Positions 1-9,046 of a DNA stretch of 64,000 bases are shown here, in pieces (the first letter of the stretch is position 1; each line of letters opens with the position of its first letter). Made by a program: the position numbers and the translations under genes. Below the pieces are notes generated by a model, which saw only the letters and a program-made list of their open reading frames with translations, was not told the DNA's origin and searched no databases. This DNA is from Janthinobacterium sp. 1_2014MBL_MicDiv (GTDB lineage: Bacteria > Pseudomonadota > Gammaproteobacteria > Burkholderiales > Burkholderiaceae_D): the NCBI RefSeq assembly GCF_001865675.1, contig NZ_CP011319.1:62001-126000 (forward strand), read 5' to 3'.

Positions 1-866
1 TGATGGGCATGCGCGTGGGTGGCTTGAACGTGCTGATCCCGAACCCGCGCGACATTCCCGGTTTCGTCAAGGAATTGTCCAAGCACAAGATCGTCGTCTT
101 CCCGGCCGTCAATACGCTGTACAACGCGCTGCTGAACAATGCCGAGTTTGCCAAGCTCGATTTCTCCAGCTACAAGGTGTGCAATGGCGGCGGCATGGCC
201 TTGCAGCGCAACGTGGCCGAGCGCTGGCTGAAACTGACGGGCTGCCCGCTGATCGAAGGCTATGGCATGTCGGAAACGTCGCCCGTGGTGACGGGCAACC
301 GCGTCGACATCACGGAATTCACGGGCACCATCGGCTTGCCTTTCCCGTCGACGGAAGTGGCGATCCTGAACGACGACGGCGTGGAAGTACCGCTGGGCGA
401 ACCGGGCGAGATCGCCGTGCGCGGCCCGCAAGTGATGGCCGGCTACTGGCAGCGTCCGGACGAGACGGCCAAGTCGATGACGGCGGACGGCTATTTCAAG
501 ACGGGCGACGTGGGCGTCATGGACGAGCGCGGCTATGTGAAGATCGTGGATCGCAAGAAAGACATGATCATCGTCTCCGGCTTCAATGTGTATCCGAACG
601 AGGTGGAAGACGTGGTCGCGTCGTGTCCGGGCGTGCTCGAATGCGCGTGCATCGGCGTGCCCGATGCGAACTCGGGCGAAGCCGTGAAAGTGTTTGTCGT
701 GCGCAAGGATCCGAACCTGACGGTGGAACAGATCCGCGAGCATTGCAAGCATGAACTGACGGCCTACAAGAAGCCGAAATACATCGAATTCCGCGATGAA
801 TTGCCGAAAACCAACGTCGGCAAGATCTTGCGCCGGCAATTGCGTGACGAAAAGAAAGCTGCTTAA
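1..866 (+). CDS. fadD: Long-chain fatty-acid-CoA ligase, C-terminal part (partial)
   Basis: This is the last ~288 residues of an acyl-CoA synthetase; the gene enters from upstream, so the true start is outside the window. It activates long-chain fatty acids to acyl-CoA with ATP for beta-oxidation or lipid synthesis, usually at the inner face of the membrane. Visible ANL-superfamily signatures are GYGMSETSPVV (adenylate-binding motif), GYFKTGDVG, the hinge stretch DRKKDMIIVSGFNVYPNEVE and the C-terminal catalytic lysine region PKTNVGKILRR. Spacing and wording are close to FadD. The TAA stop overlaps the TAA of the convergent acyltransferase gene: the four bases TTAA at 863-866 serve both strands. 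Assignment to the FadD family is secure; chain-length preference cannot be read. Confidence 0.93.
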   Translation, partial: MGMRVGGLNVLIPNPRDIPGFVKELSKHKIVVFPAVNTLYNALLNNAEFAKLDFSSYKVCNGGGMALQRNVAERWLKLTGCPLIEGYGMSETSPVVTGNRVDITEFTGTIGLPFPSTEVAILNDDGVEVPLGEPGEIAVRGPQVMAGYWQRPDETAKSMTADGYFKTGDVGVMDERGYVKIVDRKKDMIIVSGFNVYPNEVEDVVASCPGVLECACIGVPDANSGEAVKVFVVRKDPNLTVEQIREHCKHELTAYKKPKYIEFRDELPKTNVGKILRRQLRDEKKAA

Positions 867-2035
867 TTTGCAGGCAAGGCTGTGTCCGCTGCTACGGCTC
901 TTTGTGGCAGGGCGGGCAAGCCGAAGCAGGGACGCAGCCAGCTCACCTTGCTGATCAACAGCGACGTCCCCAGCCAGCAGAGCGCCACCGTGCCGGCCAG
1001 TATCAGCAATGGCTCGAGCACGGGACCCAGCCGCAGCGGCACCAGCCAGTACGCCAGCAGCACGATCGCGCTCTGGTGCAATATGTACCAGGGAAAGACC
1101 GCCTGGCGCGCCCATGGCAGCCAGGAAAAGGGCCGGTTCAGCAAGGTGTGCGACCAGCCCAGGATGGCGCAGATGGCCAGCCACATGTACAGGTTGCGCA
1201 TGGGCCAGGAGCCGGCCGAAGCCCAGGTCAGCAGGTTTTCCGAATACACGAGGTCAAAGCCCAGATACACGGCAAACGCGCATGGCGCCAGCAACAGCGC
1301 ATGCCAGCGCAGCCGGGCCAGTTCCTGCCACACTCCCTTGTCGTTGCCCAGCCACCAGCCATACAGGTACATGGTGAAATAGATGGCGTGCGCGTACCAG
1401 TCCTTGAGCAGCGCGTGGTTTTCCGGATAGCGCAGTTTCAGGAAGACGGTTGCCGCCAGCGTTGGCAGGGCGGGCAGGATCAGCAGGCGCCAGCCGCGCA
1501 GTCTCGTGAACAGCGGCCTTGCCTGGGCCAGCAGTGGCTGCAGTGCCGCCAGCACGAGGGTGTACAGCAGCAGATACACGAGATACCACAGATGGTTCCA
1601 GGTAAAACTGGTTTTCCAGCCCGTAAATGCGCCGGCCGGCCAGGCGTAGCCGCCAAAATAATGCAGCAGGAATTGTCCATAGCCAGGCTCGACCAGGCCG
1701 TTGCTGACGCCTTCGCAATACGGCTGCACGGGCACCACCAGCAGCACGCCAAACAGCAGGGGCAGCAGCAGGCGCGCGAGCCTGCGCCGTAGGAAAGCGC
1801 CACGGGACGCTTGCGTCATCATGGCGCACGACACGCCGGAAATGAGGAAGACGATTTCCATGCGCCAACGGTTGATAAAGACCATGGGGAAATTCAACGT
1901 TTCCGTCAAGTACGTGCTTTTCATATGGAAGGCGGCGCCGTCCAGATACAGCATGGCCGTGTGGTAGGCGATCAGCAGGCTGAAGACAAGAAAGCGCAAG
2001 GCGTCGATATCGTAACGGCGAGAATGGATGCTCAT
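863..2035 (-). CDS. Membrane acyltransferase 3 family protein, OpgC/MdoC-like
   Basis: A 390-residue multi-pass membrane protein of the acyltransferase-3 family. It begins MSIHSRRYDIDALRFLVF, and the DALR...AYHTAML stretch in the first membrane segment is the family hallmark. The layout resembles glucan biosynthesis protein C (OpgC/MdoC), which succinylates periplasmic glucans, so transfer of an acyl group to an extracytoplasmic sugar is the likely role; the acceptor is unknown. An upstream in-frame ATG at 2185 exists, but the 50 residues it would add are proline/arginine-rich and out of character, so the start at 2035 is preferred. The gene is divergent from the LytTR gene, with 161 bp between starts, a pairing that suggests regulation by that neighbour (inference). 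Confidence 0.8.
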   Translation of the reverse strand: MSIHSRRYDIDALRFLVFSLLIAYHTAMLYLDGAAFHMKSTYLTETLNFPMVFINRWRMEIVFLISGVSCAMMTQASRGAFLRRRLARLLLPLLFGVLLVVPVQPYCEGVSNGLVEPGYGQFLLHYFGGYAWPAGAFTGWKTSFTWNHLWYLVYLLLYTLVLAALQPLLAQARPLFTRLRGWRLLILPALPTLAATVFLKLRYPENHALLKDWYAHAIYFTMYLYGWWLGNDKGVWQELARLRWHALLLAPCAFAVYLGFDLVYSENLLTWASAGSWPMRNLYMWLAICAILGWSHTLLNRPFSWLPWARQAVFPWYILHQSAIVLLAYWLVPLRLGPVLEPLLILAGTVALCWLGTSLLISKVSWLRPCFGLPALPQRAVAADTALPAN

Positions 2036-2196
2036 GATGGGCGATGGGGGCGTTGGTGTAGGAATGCCCGAGCATAGGCAGGTCGCGGCGGCCGACCCAG
2101 TGAAAAGTGACCAATTGCGGGCAGTTTGTGACAAGCGGCGACGCCGGGACGGCGGTGGGACATTACAATCATGCAACTCATTCACCGTCCGCCACC

Positions 2197-3069
2197 ATGC
2201 GCCTTTCTTCCACCGATTTGTTGCAACGATATCAACGCTGGCGCAAGCTCGCCGAGCCAGCTTTCTGGATCGTCCTGTATCTGCTGCAAACTTCGCTCAA
2301 CTGCTGGATCAGCTGGGCCGACCGCGTGCGCGCCGGGCTCGCGACGCCATTCTGGGAAGTGGCCGTGTGGGAATGGAGCAGCAACCTGGTGTTGCTGGCG
2401 CTGGTACCGGTGGTGATCCTGGCCAACCAGCTGCGTCCCCTGCACCTGGTGTTCCAGCGCCGGAACCTGCGCTGGCACCTGGCCGCGTCGCTCGTCTACA
2501 GCCTGGTGCATGTGCTGGCCATGGTGGCCTTGCGCAAGCTCGCGTACTGGAGCCAGGGCAGCGATTACGATTTCGGCGACTGGTGGCGCGAATTGCCATA
2601 CGAGTATGTCAAGGATGTGCGTACTTACTTCTCCATTTTATTGTTCACCGGTTTTTACCAGTTGCTGCTGATGCGCTGGCAAGGCGAGGCGACCTTGCTG
2701 GGCGAACCCGACGCAGGGGCGGCCGTGGAACCGGTGTAGCAGCCGGAACGCTTCCTGGTGCGCAAGCTGGGCAAGGATTTCCTGCTGCCCGCGGCCGACA
2801 TCGAATGGATACAGGCCTGGGGCAATTATGTGAACCTGCATGTGCGCGGCCACGACTACCCGCTGCGCTCGACCATGGCGGCCATCGAGCGCCGCCTCGA
2901 TGGCAAGCGCTTTGTGCGCGTGCATCGCAGCTATATCGTCAACCTCGATTTCGTGCAAACGATCACGCCGCTGGAGTCGGGCGAGGCGCGCATCGGCCTG
3001 AGCACGGGCGGCGAGGTGCCCGTCAGCCGGCGCTACCGCGACGCCCTGAAACAGCTGTCGATGGCGTGA
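2197..3069 (+). pseudogene. Membrane-anchored LytTR transcriptional regulator split by an in-frame amber codon
   Basis: One reading frame runs from ATG 2197 to TGA 3069 but is interrupted by TAG at 2737-2739. The first part (180 residues) has about four hydrophobic segments (e.g. FWIVLYLLQTSLNCWI, LVLLALVPVVILA, YFSILLFTGFYQLLL). The part after the stop is a complete LytTR DNA-binding domain, with FLVRKLGKDFLLPAADIEWI, the GNYVNLH strand and FVRVHRSYIVN. In intact relatives the two parts form one ~290-residue protein in which membrane segments signal to the LytTR domain. A single C-to-T change (CAG to TAG; the next codon is CAG) would explain the break. GTG 2758, with GGAA 9 bases upstream, could restart translation and give a soluble LytTR domain of ~103 residues. 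It could be a true mutation, a sequencing error, or two working fragments. Confidence 0.8.
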
Positions 3070-3070
3070 T

Positions 3071-4663
3071 TCAGCTTTGCTGCAGGCCGGGGATACCGTC
3101 GCGCACGGTAAAACTGGCCAGCGGCGCGATGGCGGAGGCGCGGTCGCGCACATTTTCCAGGCCCTGGAACACGGTCGTGGTTTTCTCTGGCGTGATATCC
3201 ATCCACATATAGCCGCGCTTGTCGCTGCGTCCGTAGCGGATGTGCGGATTCATCGCCACGTACTGGTCCGTGCGCGCCTGTGGGCGGGAACTCGAGGTGA
3301 TGGAGGTGCCGCAAAACTCGGTGGCCAGCACGGGATTCGCCTTGCCAATGGAACGCGTGGCGTTGCGGCTCAGCTCCGTCGCATAAAACGTGTGCACGTC
3401 GCCCGATAGCACCAGCGGGTTGCGGGCCTGGCTGTTGTGCAGGGCGTCGAGCAGGTGCTGGCGCGCTAGCGGATAGCCATCCCAGCCATCGGTCCAGATG
3501 CGCTCGTCGCCGGGACGCACGATCGGCACCTGGCTCGATTGCGCCATCAGTGTTTGCTGGGCCAGAATGTTCCAGTGCGCGGGAGAATTGTCGAGCCCGG
3601 CTTGCAGCCAGTGCTGCTGTTCTTCGCCCAGCATGGTGCGACCCGGTTTCAGCAAGTCGGGGCAGTTGCGCGTCGTGACGGAATTCGAGCCGCCGCGGCC
3701 CGGCCTGGCGCACGCGTGGTAGGCGCGGTACTGGCGGTCGTCCAGCACATGGAAGCGCGCCAGGCGGCCCCAGTCGTAGCGCTGGTAGATGCGCATGTCG
3801 ACGAAGCCGCGCCGTCCCAGCGGCAGCAGGCGCAGCGGCATGTGCTCATAGAACGCCTGGTAGGCGGCCGCGCGGCGCGCAAGGAACGACGGCGTGAGCA
3901 ATTCGTTGCGGTCATTGCCGTAATCGTTGGCCACCTCATGGTCATCCCAGGTGACGATCCACGGCGCGGCCAGGTGCGCGTCCTGCAGATCCTGGTCGCT
4001 CTTGTACTGCGCATAGCGGGCGCGGTAGTCGGCCAGGGTGAAGCTTTCATGCGTGCGCATGGCCCGGTCCGGGTGCTGCAGCTGGTACGGCCCCCATTCG
4101 TAGATATAGTCGCCGAGGAAGGCCACCAGGTCGGGCGCGGCCGCGGCGATATGCCGGTGCGCCGCGTAGGCACCAAATTCCCAGTGCTGGCACGAGGCCA
4201 CGGCCAGTTTCAGCGAGGCGGGCAGGGCATCGGCGGCCGGCGCCGTGCGCGTGCGGCCCACGGGGCTGACGGCGTCGCCCAGCATGAAGCGGTACCAGTA
4301 CCAGCGTCCGGGCGCCAGGCCGCCCGCATCGACGTGCACGCTGTGCGCGAGCGCCGGCGTGGCCGTCGCTTGCCCCTTGGCGGCGATGCGCCGGAACGCT
4401 TCGTCCTCGGCCACTTCCCAGCGCACGGTGAGGGCGATGGCGGGCGTGGCGGCCGCGTGCAGCGGGTCGTAGCAGATGCGCGTCCACAGCACGACGGCAT
4501 CGGGCAGGGGCGAGCCGGAAGCGACGCCGAGCGCGAATGGATAGCCGCCGCCATTCAGGCGCGTGGCGGCGCGTGCGCCGGAACCGGACAGCATGCCGCC
4601 GGCGGCGGCCAGGGCACCGATGCGGGCGGCGCTGTGCAGGAAGATGCGGCGCTGGCTATCCAT
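3071..4663 (-). CDS. PhoD-like alkaline phosphatase/phosphodiesterase, Tat-exported
   Basis: A 530-residue metallophosphoesterase of the PhoD family, expected to hydrolyse phosphomono- or diesters in the periplasm using metal ions. The N-terminus carries a twin-arginine signal (SQRRIFLHSAARIG followed by an alanine/glycine-rich hydrophobic stretch and a GARA cleavage-like end). A fibronectin-like N-domain (residues ~35-135) precedes the catalytic core with the metal-binding motifs LGDYIYEWG, TWDDHEVANDYGND and SGDVHTF. It lies 24 bp downstream of the thioesterase gene on the same strand, so they may be co-transcribed. Its stop is one base from the end of the convergent LytTR frame. Substrate and any phosphate-starvation control cannot be told from the sequence; no Pho box was recognised. 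Confidence 0.88.
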   Translation of the reverse strand: MDSQRRIFLHSAARIGALAAAGGMLSGSGARAATRLNGGGYPFALGVASGSPLPDAVVLWTRICYDPLHAAATPAIALTVRWEVAEDEAFRRIAAKGQATATPALAHSVHVDAGGLAPGRWYWYRFMLGDAVSPVGRTRTAPAADALPASLKLAVASCQHWEFGAYAAHRHIAAAAPDLVAFLGDYIYEWGPYQLQHPDRAMRTHESFTLADYRARYAQYKSDQDLQDAHLAAPWIVTWDDHEVANDYGNDRNELLTPSFLARRAAAYQAFYEHMPLRLLPLGRRGFVDMRIYQRYDWGRLARFHVLDDRQYRAYHACARPGRGGSNSVTTRNCPDLLKPGRTMLGEEQQHWLQAGLDNSPAHWNILAQQTLMAQSSQVPIVRPGDERIWTDGWDGYPLARQHLLDALHNSQARNPLVLSGDVHTFYATELSRNATRSIGKANPVLATEFCGTSITSSSRPQARTDQYVAMNPHIRYGRSDKRGYMWMDITPEKTTTVFQGLENVRDRASAIAPLASFTVRDGIPGLQQS

Positions 4664-4687
4664 GCCGGCGGAGCCTGCGGAGTGGAA

Positions 4688-5128
4688 TTATTGCGACAGC
4701 AAGGTTTCGATCGGCGGCACCTTGCGCGGCTTGCGGTCGGAATCGGTGGCGACATAGATCAGGGTGGCTTCCGTGACTTTCACGATGCACGCCTGCAGGC
4801 GGTTGCGCTCGGCATACACTTCGACATTGACGGTGATCGAGGTATTGCCGACCTTGACGATATCGGCGTAGAAGGACAGCAGATCGCCGACGAACACGGG
4901 ATTTTTGAAGACGAAGGAGTTGACGGCGATGGTGGCGACGCGGCCGTTGGCGCGTCGCGTGGCCGGCAGGGAGCCGGCGATATCGACTTGCGACATGATC
5001 CAGCCGCCGAAGACGTCGCCGTATACATTGGCGTCCGACGGCGCGGGCATCATGCGCAGTTCGGGCATTTTTCCGGCGGGCAGGCCGGAGGCGAGGCAGT
5101 TATCGGGGCGGGCGGGGGAGGTGCTCAT
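4688..5128 (-). CDS. Acyl-CoA thioesterase, YciA-type hot-dog fold
   Basis: A 146-residue hot-dog thioesterase that hydrolyses acyl-CoA to free fatty acid and CoA in the cytoplasm. The stretch MPAPSDANVYGDVFGGWIMS contains the conserved N...G(D/H)xFGGW signature of the YciA/acyl-CoA hydrolase family, with the catalytic Asp region near residue 32. FVFKNPVFVGDLLSFYADIV is the usual second strand block. Length matches YciA. It is divergent from the ABC exporter (61 bp apart) and upstream of the phosphatase gene on the same strand. Preferred chain length is not readable. Confidence 0.86.
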   Translation of the reverse strand: MSTSPARPDNCLASGLPAGKMPELRMMPAPSDANVYGDVFGGWIMSQVDIAGSLPATRRANGRVATIAVNSFVFKNPVFVGDLLSFYADIVKVGNTSITVNVEVYAERNRLQACIVKVTEATLIYVATDSDRKPRKVPPIETLLSQ

Positions 5129-5189
5129 CTTTTATTCTCATGAAAGGCTACAATTGCCCCGATTGAACCATAAAAAGCCGACCTTCGCC

Positions 5190-7043
5190 ATGCGCCGTTC
5201 CCAGACTCCCCCTCCGCCCCGCTCGCCAGCTTCCGCCAGCCACAGCGATTTCGCCACCATCAAGACCCTGCTGCCGTACTTATGGGTCTACAAATGGCGG
5301 GTGCTGCTGGCGCTGCTCTGCCTGGTGGGCGCCAAGCTGGCCAACGTGGGCGTGCCCCTGATCCTGAAAAAACTCGTCGACGCCATGACCATCACGGCGG
5401 CCCATCCGCAAGCGCTGCTGGTATTGCCGGTGGGCTTGCTGGTGGCCTACGGCTTGCTGCGCCTGTCGACCACCTTGTTTACGGAGCTGCGCGAATTCCT
5501 GTTCGCCCGGGTCACGCAGCGCGCCGTGCGCACCATCGCGCTGCAAGTGTTCCGCCACCTGCATGCGCTGTCCTTGCGCTTTCATTTGAACCGCCAGACG
5601 GGCGGCATGACGCGCGACATCGAACGGGGTACGCGCAGCGTCGGTTCGCTCATTTCCTATACCTTGTTCAACATCTTGCCGACCCTGGTGGAAATCACCC
5701 TCGTGCTCGGCTATCTGGTCTTGCATTACGACATCTGGTTCACCGTCATCACGGCGGTGGCGCTCGTGTCGTATATCGCGTTTACCGTGCTGGTGACGAA
5801 CTGGCGCACGCATTTCCGCCGCACCATGAACGACCTCGATTCCAAGGCGAATACCAAGGCCATCGATTCGCTGATCAACTATGAAACCGTGAAATATTTC
5901 GGCAACGAGGATTACGAAGCGAAGCGCTATGACGAGGGCTTGCAGCGCTATGAAAGCGCGGCCGTGAAATCGCAGACTTCCTTGTCCCTGCTCAATACGG
6001 GCCAGTCGCTGATCATCGCCACGGCCGTCACATTGATCCTGTGGCGCGCCACGGTGGGCGTGATCGCCGGCACCATGACCCTGGGCGACCTGGTGCTGGT
6101 GAACGCCTTCATGATCCAGCTGTACATTCCGCTCAATTTCCTTGGCGTCATCTACCGCGAAATCAAGCAGAGCCTGGCCGACATGGAGCGCCTGTTCTCG
6201 CTGCTGAACGAAAACCGCGAAATCGCCGATACGCCGGAAGCCAGGCCGCTCGTCACGCGGGGCGCGGCCGTGCGTTTCGAGCATGTGGATTTCAGCTATG
6301 AAGCCAAGCGGCAAATCCTGTTCGACGTGGATTTCCAGATCGCCGCCGGCACCACGACGGCCGTGGTGGGCCACAGCGGTTCGGGCAAGTCGACCCTGTC
6401 GCGCCTGTTGTTCCGCTTCTATGAAGTCGATGGTGGCGGCATCACCATCGACGGCCAGGACTTGCGCAGCATCACGCAGGATTCCTTGCGCGCCGCCATC
6501 GGCATCGTGCCGCAAGACACGGTGTTGTTCAACGACACCATCGAATACAACATCGCCTATGGCAAGCCGGGCGCCAGCAAGGACGCCATCGTGGCGGCGG
6601 CGAAGGCGGCGTCGATCCATGATTTCATTGAAAGCTTGCCCGATGGCTACAACTCCATGGTGGGCGAGCGGGGCTTGAAGCTGTCGGGCGGCGAAAAGCA
6701 GCGCGTGGCCATCGCCCGCACCTTGCTGAAGGATCCGGCCATTTTGATCTTCGATGAAGCCACCTCGGCGCTCGATTCGAAGGCCGAACAGGCGATCCAG
6801 GCGCAGCTGAAGGACATCGCCAGGAACCGCACCACGCTGGTGATTGCGCACCGGCTGTCGACGGTGGCCGACGCCCAGCAAATCCTCGTGCTCGACCATG
6901 GCCGCATCGTCGAGCGCGGCACGCATCCGCAATTGCTGGCCGCAAATGGCCTGTATGCGCAGATGTGGCAACGCCAGCAGGCGAATATGGACGATGAGAC
7001 GGAAGAGGACGACGCGCTGGCGGGCTTGGCGCCAGTAAAATAA
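5190..7043 (+). CDS. Atm1/HMT1-type ABC exporter, fused membrane and ATPase domains
   Basis: A 617-residue half-transporter with an N-terminal six-helix exporter domain (residues ~30-320) and a C-terminal ATPase. The ATPase shows Walker A GHSGSGKSTLS, signature LSGGEKQRVAIARTLL, Walker B ILIFDEATSALD and the switch histidine in VIAHRLSTV. The membrane domain contains NYETVKYFGNEDYEAKRYDE, typical of the Atm1/HMT1 (ABCB7-like) branch, which exports glutathione-linked sulfur or heavy-metal conjugates. It works as a homodimer in the inner membrane. ATG 5190 was chosen because the longer frame upstream overlaps the thioesterase promoter and gene. A weak hairpin (arms AGGCGC/GCGCCT, 7092-7110) follows the stop. 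Confidence 0.88.
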   Translation: MRRSQTPPPPRSPASASHSDFATIKTLLPYLWVYKWRVLLALLCLVGAKLANVGVPLILKKLVDAMTITAAHPQALLVLPVGLLVAYGLLRLSTTLFTELREFLFARVTQRAVRTIALQVFRHLHALSLRFHLNRQTGGMTRDIERGTRSVGSLISYTLFNILPTLVEITLVLGYLVLHYDIWFTVITAVALVSYIAFTVLVTNWRTHFRRTMNDLDSKANTKAIDSLINYETVKYFGNEDYEAKRYDEGLQRYESAAVKSQTSLSLLNTGQSLIIATAVTLILWRATVGVIAGTMTLGDLVLVNAFMIQLYIPLNFLGVIYREIKQSLADMERLFSLLNENREIADTPEARPLVTRGAAVRFEHVDFSYEAKRQILFDVDFQIAAGTTTAVVGHSGSGKSTLSRLLFRFYEVDGGGITIDGQDLRSITQDSLRAAIGIVPQDTVLFNDTIEYNIAYGKPGASKDAIVAAAKAASIHDFIESLPDGYNSMVGERGLKLSGGEKQRVAIARTLLKDPAILIFDEATSALDSKAEQAIQAQLKDIARNRTTLVIAHRLSTVADAQQILVLDHGRIVERGTHPQLLAANGLYAQMWQRQQANMDDETEEDDALAGLAPVK

Positions 7044-7239
7044 ATCGGGAATGGGAAATCAGTAGGAAAAATGCTACAGCCACGCCCCTTCAGGCGCGCG
7101 TATAGCGCCTATTTGAGGGCAATCGCAGAAAACGGCTAGTCCGGCGCTGAAAATGAAATAAAATTAATTCCATTGGTGGCGTCTGCACCACAGTTGTTTC
7201 GTCCGGAGTCGCATCCGGTTTGTCCGCCCAGGAGAATTT

Positions 7240-8196
7240 ATGAAATTGACCAGAATCGTCGCCACGCTGCTCAGCGTTGGCGTCCTTAGCAGCATGTCGC
7301 CAGCCCAGGCACAGGAATTGACCGGCACATTGGCCAAGATCAAGAAAGCCGGTTCCGTCACCCTCGGTGTGCGTGACGGCTCCGTGCCCTTCTCCTATCT
7401 CGATGACAAACAGCAATACCAGGGTTATTCGATCGACCTGTGCATGAAGGTCGTCACGGCCCTGCAAAAACACCTGGGCCTGAGCGAACTGAAAGTGGTG
7501 ATGAGCCCCGTCACGTCGGCCAACCGCATCCCGCTGATGGCCAACGGCACCATCGACCTCGAATGCGGCTCGACGACGAACAACCTCGAGCGCCAGCAGC
7601 AGGTGGCATTCGCGCCCACCATGTTCGTCATCGGCAACCGCGTGCTGTCGAAGAAAAGCTCGAACATCAAGACCCTGGAAGACTTGCGCGGCAAGACCCT
7701 GGTCGCCACGGCCGGCACGTCGACCATCAAGCAGATGACCATCCTCAACAAGGAAAAGAACCTGGGCATGAACATCGCCGTCGGCAAGGACCATCCCGAA
7801 TCGTTCCTGATGCTGGAAACGGGCCGCGCGGTGGCCGAAGCCAACGACGATATCTTGCTCGCCTCGCAAGTGGCCAATTCGAAAAATCCGAACGACTACG
7901 AAATCACCAAGGAAGCGCTGTCCGTCGAGCCATACGGCATCATGCTGCGCAAGGGCGACCCGGCCTTCAAGAAGGTGGTCGACGACGCCCTGATCCGCCT
8001 GTACAAGAGCGACGACATCAACCGCATCTACGCCAAGTGGTTTACCTCGCCGATCCCGCCGAAAAACATCAACCTGAAATTCCCCATGCCGCCGCAATTG
8101 AAGGCGGTCTTCACGAATCCGACCGATTCGGGCGACCCGGCCGCGTATGCGGCCGTGCCGGAAGCGCAGAAGACGTCGGACAAACGGAAAAAGTAA
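7240..8196 (+). CDS. gltI: Glutamate/aspartate ABC transporter, periplasmic binding protein
   Basis: A 318-residue family-3 solute-binding protein. The signal peptide (MKLTRIVATLLSVGVLSSM, cut near AQAQE) exports it to the periplasm, where it captures acidic amino acids for the GltJKL importer. The first lobe shows GVRDGSVPFSYLDD and GYSIDLC, and the second NGTIDLECGSTTNN, characteristic of GltI rather than other polar amino-acid binders. A strong ribosome site (AGGAGA) lies 6 bases before the ATG. It is the first gene of gltIJKL, with a 196-bp upstream gap; an AT-rich TAAAAT at 7159-7164 could be the -10 element. Glutamate/aspartate specificity is by family resemblance. Confidence 0.92.
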   Translation: MKLTRIVATLLSVGVLSSMSPAQAQELTGTLAKIKKAGSVTLGVRDGSVPFSYLDDKQQYQGYSIDLCMKVVTALQKHLGLSELKVVMSPVTSANRIPLMANGTIDLECGSTTNNLERQQQVAFAPTMFVIGNRVLSKKSSNIKTLEDLRGKTLVATAGTSTIKQMTILNKEKNLGMNIAVGKDHPESFLMLETGRAVAEANDDILLASQVANSKNPNDYEITKEALSVEPYGIMLRKGDPAFKKVVDDALIRLYKSDDINRIYAKWFTSPIPPKNINLKFPMPPQLKAVFTNPTDSGDPAAYAAVPEAQKTSDKRKK

Positions 8197-8295
8197 CAAG
8201 AGTGCGTAAAAACCGGGGGGCGCAAGCCTCCCGTTTCATTTGCGGGGCGGGCGGCGGGCAAGCCGCCGTCCTTGGGCCGCATGGGAAGGATGATC

Positions 8296-9045
8296 ATGAA
8301 TTACAACTGGAATTGGCGCATCTTCTGGGAGATATCTCCCGACGGCGTCGGCACGTATATGGACACCCTGTGGTCCGGCTTGATATGGACCCTGGCCACG
8401 GCCGGCACGGCCTGGATCATGGCCCTGATCCTGGGCCTGGTGATCGGCACCATCCGCACCCTGCCGAATAAATGGATCGTTGGCGTGGCCAACGCGTATG
8501 TCGAATTGTTCCGCAACGTGCCGCTGCTGGTGCAGATGTTTCTCTGGTATTTCGTCATGCCGGAGCTGCTGCCCACGGACATGGGCAACTGGGTCAAGTC
8601 GCTGCCGAATGCGCCGTTCGTCACGGCGGTTCTGTGCCTGGGATTTTTCACTTCCTCGCGCGTTGCCGTGCAGGTGACGACGGGCATCGAGGCGCTGCCG
8701 CGCGGGCAGAAACTGGCCGGCACGGCGCTGGGCCTGACCCTGCCGCAAACCTACCGTTTCATCCTGCTGCCGATGGCCGCGCGCGTCATCATGCCGCCGC
8801 TGACCAGCGAGTTCCTGAACATCATCAAGAACAGCTCCGTGGCGCTGACCATCGGCCTGATCGAACTGACGGCCAGCGCGCGCGCCATCCAGGAATTCTC
8901 GTTCCAGGTCTTCGAAGCGTTTTCGGCCGCCACCATCATCTACGTCGTCGTCAATCTGCTGGTGGTGGTGCTGATGCACCTGATCGAGAAAAAGGTCGCC
9001 ATCCCGGGCTTCATCGTCGCCGGCGCCAAGACGGGAGGACACTGA
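8296..9045 (+). CDS. gltJ: Glutamate/aspartate ABC transporter permease
   Basis: A 249-residue inner-membrane permease of the His/Glu/Gln/Arg/opine family. It contains the EAA-loop region GIEALPRGQKLAGTALGLTL that contacts the ATPase, plus several hydrophobic segments. The start MNYNWNWRIFW matches GltJ proteins. Two upstream in-frame ATGs (8272, 8281) exist, but GGAAGGA sits just before 8296 at proper distance, so 8296 is preferred. It pairs with GltK to form the translocation pore and is followed after one base by gltK. Confidence 0.92.
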   Translation: MNYNWNWRIFWEISPDGVGTYMDTLWSGLIWTLATAGTAWIMALILGLVIGTIRTLPNKWIVGVANAYVELFRNVPLLVQMFLWYFVMPELLPTDMGNWVKSLPNAPFVTAVLCLGFFTSSRVAVQVTTGIEALPRGQKLAGTALGLTLPQTYRFILLPMAARVIMPPLTSEFLNIIKNSSVALTIGLIELTASARAIQEFSFQVFEAFSAATIIYVVVNLLVVVLMHLIEKKVAIPGFIVAGAKTGGH

Positions 9046-9046
9046 C

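Noticed and set aside
2036..2185. Longer N-terminus of the acyltransferase from ATG 2185
   Set aside because: The added residues lack family similarity, and the family start MSIHSRRYDIDALR fits ATG 2035.
2737..2739. Programmed amber read-through in the LytTR gene
   Set aside because: No pyrrolysine or suppressor signal is visible; mutation or sequencing error is simpler.
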